This document shows, one piece after another, positions 6,814-14,573 of a DNA stretch of 14,641 nucleotides. The DNA comes from Bryobacterales bacterium. Its GTDB lineage: Bacteria > Acidobacteriota > Terriglobia > Bryobacterales > Bryobacteraceae. Under the pieces are notes generated by a model. That model did no database searches and was not told where the DNA came from. It saw nothing but the letters and a program-made list of their open reading frames with translations. The stretch is taken from positions 2,773-17,413 of the forward strand of contig JAEUQE010000010.1 of assembly GCA_016789785.1 (NCBI GenBank), read 5' to 3'. Each line of letters begins with the position of its first letter. Within the stretch, counting starts at the first letter, position 1. The position numbers were made by a program, and so were the translations under genes.

Positions 6814-6918
6814 ATTCCGCCGAATCTCTTATGTGCATCCGTGTGCGCGGGGCATGCCTCCGCTCACCGCTTGCTGTCTGGCTGGCGTTCTGCCGTTCGG
6901 GCCAGCTTGGCGTTTGTG

Positions 6919-6948
6919 CTTGCGCCGCTACCTGGGATAGCGCGCAAG
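6919..6948. promoter_or_regulatory. Inverted repeat before the ATPase gene
   Basis: CTTGCGC (6919-6925) and GCGCAAG (6942-6948) form a 7-base dyad with 16 bases between the arms, ending about 12 bases before the ATPase ATG and next to its Shine-Dalgarno. It could be an operator or a leader hairpin. The half-site resembles the TTGCGCAA box upstream of lysR. Chance is a real alternative. Confidence 0.25.
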
Positions 6949-6960
6949 AGAGGAGCCGAG

Positions 6961-8196
6961 ATGAGCATTACGAGACTGCTTGCCCGCGGCGTCGGGCCCT
7001 TCGAGCAACTGGACCTCAACTTCGCCGGGGCCGACGGCAAACCGGACCCGGGTCCGCATGTGCTCATCGGAGCGAGCGGGGCAGGGAAGACCACCGCGCT
7101 CCGGGCTCTGTGCTGGGTTCTGGCCGGAACGGAAGGATGCGGATTCCCTCTCGGGGACTTCCGTCACGCAATGGCGGGGCGGGCCTCGTCCAGCGCGGCG
7201 GTGGTATTCGGCGGAGATGCGGAAGGCCAGGAGATTCAGCTTGCGGGGCGGGGAACCGACGAGGCCGCGGCGCACGCTTTGTGGCTTAACAACACTTTGG
7301 GACATCTGAGCATGCCCTACCAGCCCGCCGCGCACGGCTATGTCTATGGGGGGGAGGCCTATCTTTGGGCGAGTTCCCGTGAAAGCGGCAACCTCCGCCG
7401 GCCCGTCAGGCGAGTGCCTCTTCGACGCCTCGCGGCGGCCTACTCGGCCCAACCCGCGCTTAAGTTCCTCGCCGACCCTCGCGCCGCCACGGAAGCCGCG
7501 ACCCTCGACACCTCGCTTTCCTTCGATGCCACCGTCGAGAACGCCATCGTCCAATCCTGGCTTGTGACCGTGTTCACCAAGTCGGCGCTCGCGGCCAAGC
7601 AGGGACTGCCTGGCTCCCGCTACGAAGTATCGCTGAGGCGCTTTGAGCAGGCCTTGCGCACGATCTTCGACGAAGATGTGTGGGTTGGCATCGACTATGA
7701 GGAGACGCTGCAGCCTCTGCTCTGCTGGCGCGGCCGGCGCCTGAACATGGCGCAACTTCCCGATGGAGTCCGCACGATCATGGGCTGGCTGGCCGACTTC
7801 ATGATCCGCCAGGAACGGGACGGGACGGATCAGGGTGTGCTCATGATTGATGAAGTGGATGCGCACTGCCATCCAGCGTGGCAGGCGCGGATTCTGCCGG
7901 CCCTACGGACGGTTTTTCCCGACGTGCAGATTATCGTGTCAACGCATTCCCCGCACGTCATGAACTCGTGCCCTGATGCGAGAGTGCACCTTTTGGAAAT
8001 GTGTGCCGCAGGCCAATCCCGGGCACTTGCGGCGCAGGACGGCTACGGTCCGGCCCGATTGACGAACCTGTGCAACGCGCTTCTTTCGGATCAATCCGCC
8101 GCTGGCGAGGTGGCATCGACATCTCCAGCGGCGCCTTCCACGTCCCAGTCCCCAGTGCCAAGGAGATTGGCGGGCGGACTCGCCAGGGCAAGCTAG
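6961..8196 (+). CDS. AAA family ATPase of the OLD/RecF-like type, no nuclease domain
   Basis: A 411-aa cytoplasmic P-loop ATPase with the ABC/SMC-like arrangement. The start at ATG 6961 has a good GAGAGGAG upstream; the 40-residue extension available further upstream has no conservation features and I reject it. MSITRLLARGVGPFEQLDLNF is the usual first strand of RecF/OLD ATPases. Walker A GASGAGKTT is at 37-45; LPDGVRTIMGWLADF (266-280) is in the signature-like position; Walker B VLMIDEVDAH is at 293-302, and STHSPHVM (327-334), the switch histidine, follows. The middle (about 100-240) is an unassigned insert. The last ~40 residues are Ser/Pro/Ala-rich. No TOPRIM domain follows, unlike OLD nucleases. 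It resembles the loosely defined AAA_21 / COG3950 type, some members of which occur in phage-defence sets, but no partner nuclease is adjacent. The next gene, 194 bases on, encodes a ClpS-like adaptor. Confidence 0.85.
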   Translation: MSITRLLARGVGPFEQLDLNFAGADGKPDPGPHVLIGASGAGKTTALRALCWVLAGTEGCGFPLGDFRHAMAGRASSSAAVVFGGDAEGQEIQLAGRGTDEAAAHALWLNNTLGHLSMPYQPAAHGYVYGGEAYLWASSRESGNLRRPVRRVPLRRLAAAYSAQPALKFLADPRAATEAATLDTSLSFDATVENAIVQSWLVTVFTKSALAAKQGLPGSRYEVSLRRFEQALRTIFDEDVWVGIDYEETLQPLLCWRGRRLNMAQLPDGVRTIMGWLADFMIRQERDGTDQGVLMIDEVDAHCHPAWQARILPALRTVFPDVQIIVSTHSPHVMNSCPDARVHLLEMCAAGQSRALAAQDGYGPARLTNLCNALLSDQSAAGEVASTSPAAPSTSQSPVPRRLAGGLARAS

Positions 8197-8390
8197 GGCG
8201 CCAGACTGAAAACGGCGCCGCCCGGGGCGGCTTCGCGATTCCCCGCAGCCTGCATTCCTCAAGTGGCGCAAAGAACAATGTTGGAGAACCGTGTCCAGGG
8301 GCCACCGCCAGCGCGCTGCCGCCCAAGCCCTGCTCCGGATGGGTCAATGGCAATCCGGCCCGCGTCATGGCATCCTGAAGATTGCCCCCT

Positions 8391-8738
8391 ATGCCTGCGA
8401 CGCTTCCGGAAACCGAGCAGTCCACCCAGGATGTGATCGTTCCACTTTTCCACGTGGTCCTATTGAACGACGACGACCATAGCTACGATTACGTCGTGGA
8501 GATGCTCCAGAAACTCTTTCTTCTCTCCGTCAGCGAAGCCTACCGTCATGCCGTCGAAGTCGATACGGCCGGCCGCACGATCGTCCTCACCGCGGAACTC
8601 CCCGTCGCCTCCTTCGCGAAGGACCAGATCCACAGCTATGGCGCCGACTGGCGTTTGCCCGAATCGAAGGGCTCAATGAGCGCAATTCTCGAACCGGCCA
8701 CCGGGTATTCCGGCTCTGGCGGCGGGTTTGCGGTCTGA
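8391..8738 (+). CDS. clpS: ClpS-like ATP-dependent protease adaptor
   Basis: Adaptor of 115 aa that in the family binds N-degron substrates and delivers them to the ClpA or ClpC unfoldase. ATG 8391 is preferred to TTG 8382; both lack a strong Shine-Dalgarno. VVLLNDDDHSYDYVVEML (22-39) is the ClpS signature, with N26 and D27 matching the E. coli N34/D35 that hold the substrate amino group. AKDQIHSYGAD and the final strand SMSAILEPA complete the fold. The third ligand, E. coli H66 in VHYQG, lines up with D58 in VDTAG, so the usual histidine appears to be missing. The short Gly/Ser tail (YSGSGGGFAV) is probably disordered. It is not next to clpA, which suggests a divergent paralog. Altered specificity is inference. 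Confidence 0.85.
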   Translation: MPATLPETEQSTQDVIVPLFHVVLLNDDDHSYDYVVEMLQKLFLLSVSEAYRHAVEVDTAGRTIVLTAELPVASFAKDQIHSYGADWRLPESKGSMSAILEPATGYSGSGGGFAV

Positions 8739-9101
8739 TTTGTCCGGATCGAGGAACGCCCGCAATCACGGGCCTGACCGGAAGACTTTAGAACTCCGCC
8801 GGAAATGGTTTGGGTCTTGCCGGTCCCTGCCCTTGTCCGAGGCGGTTCCCCAGGGCAACCGGGCATTGGCCCAGAATACCTCGTAAAGAATTGATAATAA
8901 AGTGGATACTTTCCGCGTGTCGCCGCCTCCGCGCCTCGCATTGGACCTCTACCGGGCTCCTTACCAGTACCGCCCAATACCTCGGGTGTGGGACCGCCCC
9001 ATTCAGGGTCCTTAAGCGCTATTGTGGGCTGCTTAGGGTATCTGGCCAAGTTGATTGATGACGGGAAATCGATAATTTGGAAACATAGCGAGCGTATACA
9101 C
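8739..9101. other. Intergenic region, 363 bases, with a possible promoter at its right end
   Basis: I see no coding region on either strand that looks real, and no tRNA or strong terminator. The left part is GC-rich. From about 8880 there are AT-rich patches (for example AAAGAATTGATAATAAAG). The right end holds the candidate promoter for the next gene. Confidence 0.5.
9051..9078 (+). promoter_or_regulatory. Candidate promoter of the small membrane protein gene
   Basis: TTGATT (9051-9056) and TAATTT (9073-9078) are 16 bases apart, with the ATG 24 bases past the -10. Both hexamers are imperfect, so this is tentative. Confidence 0.3.
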
Positions 9102-9662
9102 ATGCAACCCTTCTTGATACCGGCAATGGGAGCGCTCATGTTGATGGCCATCTGCTCCGTGGCCTTGATGCACCGCGGCTCCAGTCTCCACCTGCGGTGG
9201 TGCTTGTTCTCGTTCTGTCTCATGGCACTCACGCAGGGCGTCATGATCGTCGCAGCGGCGTTTGGCGCCGCACCCGCTTTCCTGAGCACAATGCAACTCA
9301 TCCTTGCGGGACTGTCCTTGCAGGCGATGTATCAGGTGAGCGCGGAGCTTGTCTCCCGTGGCCGGGCGGAGAGGCGGTTGAACCTTGCTGTCATTCCTCA
9401 CGATCCGCCATGCCCGGCGCGGGATACCACCTCGGTGGCGTCCGTGCTTCTGGCGCCTGTGGTGGAGAGTGCGAAAGGACCCCGACCGATTGAACATTCT
9501 GCTTTGGTAAATGATGCAGTAAGTGTGGAGGATCTCGAAAAATCCACGCTGCGCGCAACAGCAGACTTGCTGTTGCTGTTGGGAGCGCTCACGGCCAGCT
9601 CGGATCAGACATCTCCGGGCGTCACTGTGAAGAAGTATCTGGCGGCGTCCCGGACAAAGTAA
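9102..9662 (+). CDS. Small membrane protein of unknown function, three predicted helices
   Basis: I do not recognise this 186-aa protein. It starts best at ATG 9102, directly before the first hydrophobic segment; an upstream in-frame start at 8988 would add 38 residues over the promoter region. Hydrophobic segments lie at about 4-23 (FLIPAMGALMLMAICSVALM), 33-53 and 60-79, linked by short basic loops (HRGSSLHLR), followed by a cytoplasm-like basic stretch (RGRAERRL, 86-93). The remaining ~90 residues are soluble, with a Leu-rich patch (ADLLLLLGAL, 154-163) and a basic end. The layout of short membrane anchor plus soluble tail could be a partner or regulator of another membrane protein, but nothing in the neighbourhood identifies one. 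A terminator lies 80 bases downstream. Confidence 0.6.
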   Translation: MQPFLIPAMGALMLMAICSVALMHRGSSLHLRWCLFSFCLMALTQGVMIVAAAFGAAPAFLSTMQLILAGLSLQAMYQVSAELVSRGRAERRLNLAVIPHDPPCPARDTTSVASVLLAPVVESAKGPRPIEHSALVNDAVSVEDLEKSTLRATADLLLLLGALTASSDQTSPGVTVKKYLAASRTK

Positions 9663-9742
9663 CGATCGCGATTCCGAGTTTGTTTGGAAGCCCCCGAATT
9701 CTCAAGGGGCGTGATTCGGATAAAGGCAGTATGAAACAGAAT

Positions 9743-9780
9743 GGGCTGCTGCCGGAAAACGGAGGTTCCGGCAGCAGCCC
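9743..9780. terminator. Bidirectional Rho-independent terminator
   Basis: A perfect 15-base stem, GGGCTGCTGCCGGAA (9743-9757) with TTCCGGCAGCAGCCC (9766-9780), and an 8-base loop. On the plus strand GATTTTCTTT follows; on the minus strand ATTCTGTTTC follows. It sits between the convergent ends at 9662 and 9812, so it can serve both genes. Confidence 0.85.
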
Positions 9781-9811
9781 GATTTTCTTTGGGAGCCAGT
9801 GGCTTGGGAAG

Positions 9812-10261
9812 CTACTTGCTCACGATGTCGTAAGTGGTTGTACCGGGCACGCGAACCTTCTCATAGGCCGCGCTCCATTCCTTGTGATAGGGGTGCGAGG
9901 AGTAAGCCTTCAGAATTGCCGCCGGTTCACCCGAGCCCTCCATCGCCATGCACACGCCATACTCGCGTCGCGTGACCGTGAGCGCTCCACTAACGCCCTT
10001 CTCTCCCGACATGACCTTCTTGCGCGCTTCCGCGTCGGAAGTGCCGAACTGCGCGAGCGGACGAGCCAGCTTGCCAGCCCATACCATCTTGATCGCCTTG
10101 TTTTTCTTCGGCCATTCGTTGGTGGCCTTGTAGAACGCATCCCAGTCAGCCTGCGTTGCTTCCGCGATCGGCGTGAAGGCAAAACAGTGCATCAGATCTC
10201 CGGCCTGCGCCAGGCAGGAGGACAGCACGAAGGCTGCGAACGTGATTCCGAGTTTCCGCAT
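9812..10261 (-). CDS. Exported Dabb-domain (stress-responsive alpha/beta barrel) protein
   Basis: A 149-aa predicted exported protein. Residues 1-21 form a signal peptide (MRKLGITFAAFVLSSCLAQAG); VLSSC at 12-16 could also be read as a lipobox. The mature part is a ferredoxin-like Dabb domain: first strand LMHCFAFTPIA, a helix from TQADWDAFYKATNEW, strand IKMVWAGKL, strand YGVCMAMEG, then the characteristic SSHPYHKEWSAAYEKVRVPG and closing strand TTTYDIV. Dabb proteins usually dimerise, and most are cytoplasmic with poorly defined functions, so export is a notable feature. ATG 10261 is chosen; an in-frame TTG at 10267 adds two residues. Neither has a strong Shine-Dalgarno, but a TAGACT box lies seven bases before the ATG. 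Confidence 0.82.
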   Translation of the reverse strand: MRKLGITFAAFVLSSCLAQAGDLMHCFAFTPIAEATQADWDAFYKATNEWPKKNKAIKMVWAGKLARPLAQFGTSDAEARKKVMSGEKGVSGALTVTRREYGVCMAMEGSGEPAAILKAYSSHPYHKEWSAAYEKVRVPGTTTYDIVSK

Positions 10262-10268
10262 AGCCAAC

Positions 10269-10274
10269 AGTCTA
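10269..10274 (-). promoter_or_regulatory. Possible -10 box placed for leaderless transcription
   Basis: TAGACT (minus strand) fits TANNNT and is separated from the ATG at 10261 by seven bases, the spacing seen when transcription begins at the start codon. The -35 region is weak (TTCCTC at 17 bases), so this rests mainly on the spacing and the absent Shine-Dalgarno. Confidence 0.3.
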
Positions 10275-10357
10275 CCACCCCATGCAAGCCCGAGGAATGT
10301 GAGACCTCGTTACACGGTGTACCCTTCCAGTGGCAAGCAGCGCCGTCCCGGCAGACG

Positions 10358-13300
10358 TTACTTCTCGCGTACCACCAGATCGTCAGACGGCGCTACGCCC
10401 GATTCCGCCCGCTCTTCGCCAGCAAGTGCGCCACGTCTCGCCACGGGCCGAATGGTGCTCAGCGCGGTTCGCAGATCCTCCAGAGTCACCGGCTTGGAGA
10501 TGTGTCCGTCCATCCCTGCCTGCCGGCTCCGCTCGCGATCCTCCGGTGATGCCGAAGCGGTGAGCGCAAGGATTGGCACCGACCCAGCCACTCCGTCCAG
10601 CCGCCGGATCCGGCTGGCGGCCTCATAGCCATCCATCCGTGGCATGTGACAGTCCATCAGGATCGCGTCGAACTCGTGATGGGTCGCCGCCTCCACAGCT
10701 TTCGCACCATCGTCCACGGACGTGACCGCGCAGCCCAGCTTGTGGAGCAGCGCCTCAGTGATCCGCCGGTTTACCACGTTGTCCTCCACCACCAGAACGC
10801 GCAGACCCGGCTCGGGGGCCCCTCGCGTCTCCGCCAATTCGGCTATCCCCGGTTCGGGAGCCTCAGCCAGCGGCAGCACAAACGTGAACTCCGACCCTTC
10901 TCCCAGGGTGCTTGTCACCGTAATCGATCCGCCCATTGCGCCCACCAGCCGGTCGCAGATCGTGAGACCCAGGCCCGTGCCGCCATAACGCCGGGTGGTC
11001 GAGGACTCGGCTTGTGTGAACGCTTTGAAAATCTCTGCCAGCTTGTCTTCGGCAATGCCGATGCCCGTGTCTCGCACCGAGACGCGAACCCCTCCGTGCC
11101 GCCCTTCCGGGTTGATCTCGCGGGCAGCCCGGATGCGTACCCAGCCGGTCTCGGTGAACTTCATGCTGTTCCCCGTAAGGTTCAACACGATCTGCCGGAT
11201 CCGCGTGGGGTCCCCAGTGACAAACACCGGACAATCCGGCGCGACCTCCAGCGTAAGCTGCAACTTCCGGCCCGCCGCCTGCCCCCGGAACAGATCCACG
11301 CAGTCCTCCAATAGCGCCGGTAAGCTGAAGTCAACATTCTCCAGGTGAAGGGACCCAGTCTCGATTTTCGAGAGATCGAGCATGTCGTTGACAATCGTTA
11401 GCAGCAGTTCACCCGACGAGCGGATCACATCAAGTTGCTCGCGTTGCGCCTTGGCCAGCGTGGTCGCTTCCAGCAACTGAATCATGCCGATCACGCCGTT
11501 CATTGGAGTGCGGATCTCGTGGCTCATGGTGGCCAGAAACTCCGATTTCACGCGGGCCGCATCTTCCGCCTTTACCCGGGCCCGCTCGGCCTCGTCTCGT
11601 GCCGCATTCAGTTCGGCGGTGCGTTCGGCAACCCGAACCTCCAGTTCGCGGGTGCGAAGGACCGAGCGCCGGCGGCGCAACCACAAGCCACCCACAATGG
11701 TCCAGCCGATCGCCAGCCCAGCCAGGATCTGGAAAGAGGCACGCTGATGCAGATAAGGCTCGATGTCGAACTCCAGAATCGTCTCCGGACCGCTTTGATC
11801 CTGCAAAGGAAGCGTGGCCGCGATGCGGAAGCGAAAATGCCCCGGCCCGAGGTTTGTGTACACCGCCTCGTTTGAGCCAGTGTCCATCTTGCCGACCGCG
11901 CTGCCCTCCAGTTGGTAGTGGATCACCGGATTCTCCGCAATCCATGGCCCGGCCGTGGTGTATTGGATCTGCACGCGGTTGGTTCCCGCGGGAAGACGCA
12001 GGTCGCCATCCAGGTTCACAGGGGCGCCATTGGCGCGCAGCCCCAGAATTGCGCAGCGGATGTCGTTGGAGTGCGGAACGATATCCTGTGGCCGGACCCG
12101 GATGGCTCCGCCCAGCGAGGCCAGCCACAACTCGCCATCGCGATCCACCATCGACGTTGCCGATGTCCCGAGGCCGAAGTTCGCGCTCGGAAGCCCAAGC
12201 CGCGGCGTGTATTGCGTGGCAGGGACGCTCGAAGCCCGGCCGGCGACGAAGGCGTTGAAATCCTCTCTCCGGGCGCGCAGGAGCGCCCGGCGCGCCAGCA
12301 ACCACAACTGCCCGCCGCGGTCCTCCTGAACCTGAAAAATGTGTTCTTCCGGAAACAAGGCCGGCCGTTCGGGAAACACTTCCTGTTCGCGGTGAAAGAG
12401 CTTTCCCCCTTCGCTTGTGCCCGCCAGCAGATACTTCTCGTCCACTTCCCAAAGCGTCATCCCTCGCCGCACCGGCCCGGCGCCAAGCCCGTAGCGCGTG
12501 AGCTTGCCGCCGGCAAAACGCGCCAGACCATGCTCCCAGCCAAGCAGCCACAAACCATCCTTCAAAGGCAGAATCGCGCGTACCAATGGATAGTCGGTCA
12601 CTGGCTCGACCGAGCCGGGTTCGCCATTCGCACCGATCCGCAATCGCCAGATACGCGCCGAATCGGAATAGTAAATGGAATCCACCGGGCCGTCAGGTAC
12701 CGGAGAAAACGTGTGATAGCGGGTAGGCGTCTGTGGCGCGGGAGCGCTTTTCAGGAGCCGCGTGGAGGACCCATCCGAAATCCACAGTCCCAGGCTGCTT
12801 GCCATCAGCATCCTGTCCTGTCCAGTGCGCGCGAGGGCGTAGAATACGGAGCGGTCGCTTCCCTGAATTTGGCGCCATTTGCCGCGCTCCTCAAGGTACA
12901 CACCTCGAGTCCGGGTTGCGATCCAGCGCCTCCCCCGCCCGTCCTGCGCCACGGCGCTTACCGCGCTTTCGCCCAATCCGTCACGCCCGTCCACCACGCG
13001 AAATCGTGGTTCCTCGATTCGCACTACCGCGCCCCTTCGTGTACCACACCAAACTGCGCCGTCCCGTCCTTGATAGAACGCAAGCACGAGGTCATCCGGC
13101 CGGATGTTTCCACTTAGGTCGCGCGTCTCGACAACATCGCGGTGGATACGCGCTACGCCCCCAGTCACGCCCAACCAGATCGCGCCGCTGCTGTCCTCCA
13201 GCATCGCGCGCCCAGGTTCCAGTGGACGAAGGCCTGGCACGTCCACTCTCCGGACCACCCCGTTTCGAAACCGGTGTAGTCCTTCGTGTCCCAACATCAG

Positions 13301-14068
13301 GAGGTCACCCGTCCGGGTGGTCAGCAGGGTCGTCACGTTGGCTGGACTTCCCTCCAACGGATGCCAGGAATCGCCTCTGCGGCGAAACACCCGATCTCCC
13401 GTGCTGATCCAGTGTGTTCCCCCCGGACTGGGCGTCCAGGCTTGAATCGTCGTGCCGGGCGGCGGCGCGGCCAGCAACTGAGGCTCAGGGATCGCGGAAT
13501 CATTCGAAGGCGCCGCCACCGCGAAAATCCCATCGGTGCGGCGCAACATCAGCACTCCGTCGCCCGTTACCTGCATGCTCGCAATGCCAAACCGGTCATC
13601 CTCGCGCCGCGCGAACCGGCGCACCTCAAAGGTGACGTGAATGTGCGATCCGAAGCGATCCGGCTTGGCGGCGAGAATGGCGTCGCGAGCCCCCAGCCAG
13701 ATCCGGTTGCCCGTAAACGCCAGCGCTCCCACCGCGAAATCCCGCGCGTCCAGTTTGTCGCCACGCGCGATCCGCTGGAAATTCTCGCCGTCAAATCGCA
13801 CCAACCCGTCGCGGGTTGCGATCCATATGAAGCCGTCTGGCGATTCGAGTATGGAGAAGATTGCCTCCTCCAGCATTCCGTCCGCAGGTCCCCACGCCCG
13901 CACCGAGGCGCGCGCCAGATCGCTGACTACGGACCTTCCGGTCTCCGCCGGGAGCGGCTGCGGCACGACGTTGAGGAACAGGAGCAGGATTCCGGAAAGG
14001 GCGATCCGGGTCAGGAGACGGCGCGCCCGAGGGGCCGCGCGCTCCCGGGATGAGATCCGTGTCGGCAT
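10358..14068 (-). CDS. Hybrid sensor histidine kinase: periplasmic propellers, Y_Y_Y, kinase, receiver
   Basis: One-protein signalling chain of 1236 aa. ATG 14068 is used, because it puts a signal/anchor (RRLLTRIALSGILLLFLNVV, about 17-36) at the N-terminus; GTG 14230 would add 54 unconvincing residues. About 60-660 holds some 13-14 Reg_prop repeats of the form DGFIWIATRDGLVRFDG, GAIWLGVTGGVARI, GELWLASLGGAIRV, presumably two beta-propellers, then a Y_Y_Y domain (about 680-770) and a transmembrane helix (about 779-797). Inside are a coiled coil, the H-box SHEIRTPMNG with H850, the N-box around N967 (GNSMKF), DTGIGI (D1000) and GGTGLGL (1029-1035). The receiver has acidic E1095/D1096, phospho-acceptor D1139 in LMDCHMP, T1170 and K1192. 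No AraC helix-turn-helix or HPt follows, so a separate HPt and output protein are needed. Relatives sense polysaccharide breakdown products; the ligand here is unknown. Confidence 0.93.
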   Translation of the reverse strand: MPTRISSRERAAPRARRLLTRIALSGILLLFLNVVPQPLPAETGRSVVSDLARASVRAWGPADGMLEEAIFSILESPDGFIWIATRDGLVRFDGENFQRIARGDKLDARDFAVGALAFTGNRIWLGARDAILAAKPDRFGSHIHVTFEVRRFARREDDRFGIASMQVTGDGVLMLRRTDGIFAVAAPSNDSAIPEPQLLAAPPPGTTIQAWTPSPGGTHWISTGDRVFRRRGDSWHPLEGSPANVTTLLTTRTGDLLMLGHEGLHRFRNGVVRRVDVPGLRPLEPGRAMLEDSSGAIWLGVTGGVARIHRDVVETRDLSGNIRPDDLVLAFYQGRDGAVWCGTRRGAVVRIEEPRFRVVDGRDGLGESAVSAVAQDGRGRRWIATRTRGVYLEERGKWRQIQGSDRSVFYALARTGQDRMLMASSLGLWISDGSSTRLLKSAPAPQTPTRYHTFSPVPDGPVDSIYYSDSARIWRLRIGANGEPGSVEPVTDYPLVRAILPLKDGLWLLGWEHGLARFAGGKLTRYGLGAGPVRRGMTLWEVDEKYLLAGTSEGGKLFHREQEVFPERPALFPEEHIFQVQEDRGGQLWLLARRALLRARREDFNAFVAGRASSVPATQYTPRLGLPSANFGLGTSATSMVDRDGELWLASLGGAIRVRPQDIVPHSNDIRCAILGLRANGAPVNLDGDLRLPAGTNRVQIQYTTAGPWIAENPVIHYQLEGSAVGKMDTGSNEAVYTNLGPGHFRFRIAATLPLQDQSGPETILEFDIEPYLHQRASFQILAGLAIGWTIVGGLWLRRRRSVLRTRELEVRVAERTAELNAARDEAERARVKAEDAARVKSEFLATMSHEIRTPMNGVIGMIQLLEATTLAKAQREQLDVIRSSGELLLTIVNDMLDLSKIETGSLHLENVDFSLPALLEDCVDLFRGQAAGRKLQLTLEVAPDCPVFVTGDPTRIRQIVLNLTGNSMKFTETGWVRIRAAREINPEGRHGGVRVSVRDTGIGIAEDKLAEIFKAFTQAESSTTRRYGGTGLGLTICDRLVGAMGGSITVTSTLGEGSEFTFVLPLAEAPEPGIAELAETRGAPEPGLRVLVVEDNVVNRRITEALLHKLGCAVTSVDDGAKAVEAATHHEFDAILMDCHMPRMDGYEAASRIRRLDGVAGSVPILALTASASPEDRERSRQAGMDGHISKPVTLEDLRTALSTIRPVARRGALAGEERAESGVAPSDDLVVREK

Positions 14069-14373
14069 GAACGGCTCAACTCCTACGATACCAGTAATCC
14101 GCCCGCCAATCTCGGTGCCATCGGTCCCCGATCGCGTAGGAGCCGGCATTCCATCGCGCGGAAATCCGGCGTAGTAGCACTTGGGTACTCGGTAGCGGGA
14201 GGCTTGAAGTGGTTCAATTGGAGTTGTCACCGCACTCCTGTGTACAAGATCGGCAAACGGCGGCGGGACGTTAGAGCCGGTGAGGAGATCTCAGAGAAGA
14301 CCCCGCTGCGGACCGCAACGCCGCAATCGGAAAAACAGGCCCCATCTTCCAGCGAGCCCTCGAATTACTCAGT
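14069..14373. other. Intergenic leader/promoter region of the hybrid kinase, no gene seen
   Basis: Between the kinase start and the permease remnant I see no credible coding sequence on either strand. On the minus strand a TATCGT hexamer 16 bases before the ATG could be a -10, but no good -35 goes with it. The short frames here are Arg/Pro/Ser-rich noise. Confidence 0.5.
14080..14142 (-). promoter_or_regulatory. Leader inverted repeat that could mask the kinase ribosome-binding site
   Basis: Plus-strand CTCCTACG (14080-14087) and CGTAGGAG (14135-14142) are perfect 8-base complements 47 bases apart. Read on the minus strand, the arm nearer the gene is CGTAGGAG, the only Shine-Dalgarno-like sequence before ATG 14068 (about 11 bases away), and the distal arm CTCCTACG would pair with it. 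Confidence 0.3.
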
Positions 14374-14544
14374 TCAAAGGGCTGTTAAGGGTTCGATCCG
14401 CACGGCACGGCGAGCCGGAAAGTAGCTGGCGGCCAGGCCCGCCGCCACAAGCACCAGGCAACTGACCAGGAAGCTTGCCGCGTCGATGCTGCGAATACCG
14501 TACAGCATCGAGGCGAGCCCCCCGGGCTGCGAACGCGGCGCCGC
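14374..14544 (-). pseudogene. C-terminal remnant of an ADOP / MacB-FtsX-like ABC permease
   Basis: The minus strand encodes GLASMLYGIRSIDAASF, then a hydrophobic helix (LVSCLVLVAAGLAASYF) and PARRAVRIEPLTAL before a TGA at 14374-14376. This is the standard end of the large permeases that are abundant in Acidobacteria (S/LLYG..., final membrane helix, PARRA...DP..ALR). Only ~50 residues of a normally ~800-residue protein remain. Just upstream, a run of six Gs (plus strand C at 14518-14523) shifts the frame: dropping one base continues the match as LGGAAFAARG into LASMLYGI. The rest of the gene is absent; unrelated sequence begins at about 14545. Confidence 0.8.
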
Positions 14545-14573
14545 CTAGACTGAGCTAGACTCACCTAACTCAC
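14545..14573. repeat. Short tandem repeat at a gene-fragment junction
   Basis: CTAGACTGAG (14545-14554), CTAGACTCAC (14555-14564) and CTAACTCAC (14565-14573) form nearly three imperfect copies of a 10-base unit. They lie exactly where the permease remnant meets the unidentified fragment to the right. Confidence 0.6.

Noticed and set aside
6928..7872. Minus-strand frame of 314 codons opposite the ATPase
   Set aside because: It is antisense to Walker A; composition and lack of motifs indicate a shadow.
9050..9101. Upstream in-frame start at 8988 for the small membrane protein
   Set aside because: The extra 38 residues would cover the promoter-like sequence and lack any signal or motif; the ATG at 9102 directly precedes the first helix.
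8636..9301. Minus-strand frame of 221 codons across the ClpS end and the 8739-9101 gap
   Set aside because: The product is Pro/Gly/Arg-rich with no family resemblance, runs antisense to two better-supported genes, and has no ribosome-binding or promoter signal that I can see.
9680..10549. Plus-strand frame of 289 codons opposite the Dabb gene
   Set aside because: It passes straight through the perfect terminator hairpin and is antisense to a gene with a signal peptide and complete domain.
11912..13117. Plus-strand frame of 401 codons inside the hybrid kinase
   Set aside because: It lies opposite the regular propeller repeats; its length comes from repeated GC-rich codons, and no domain is visible.
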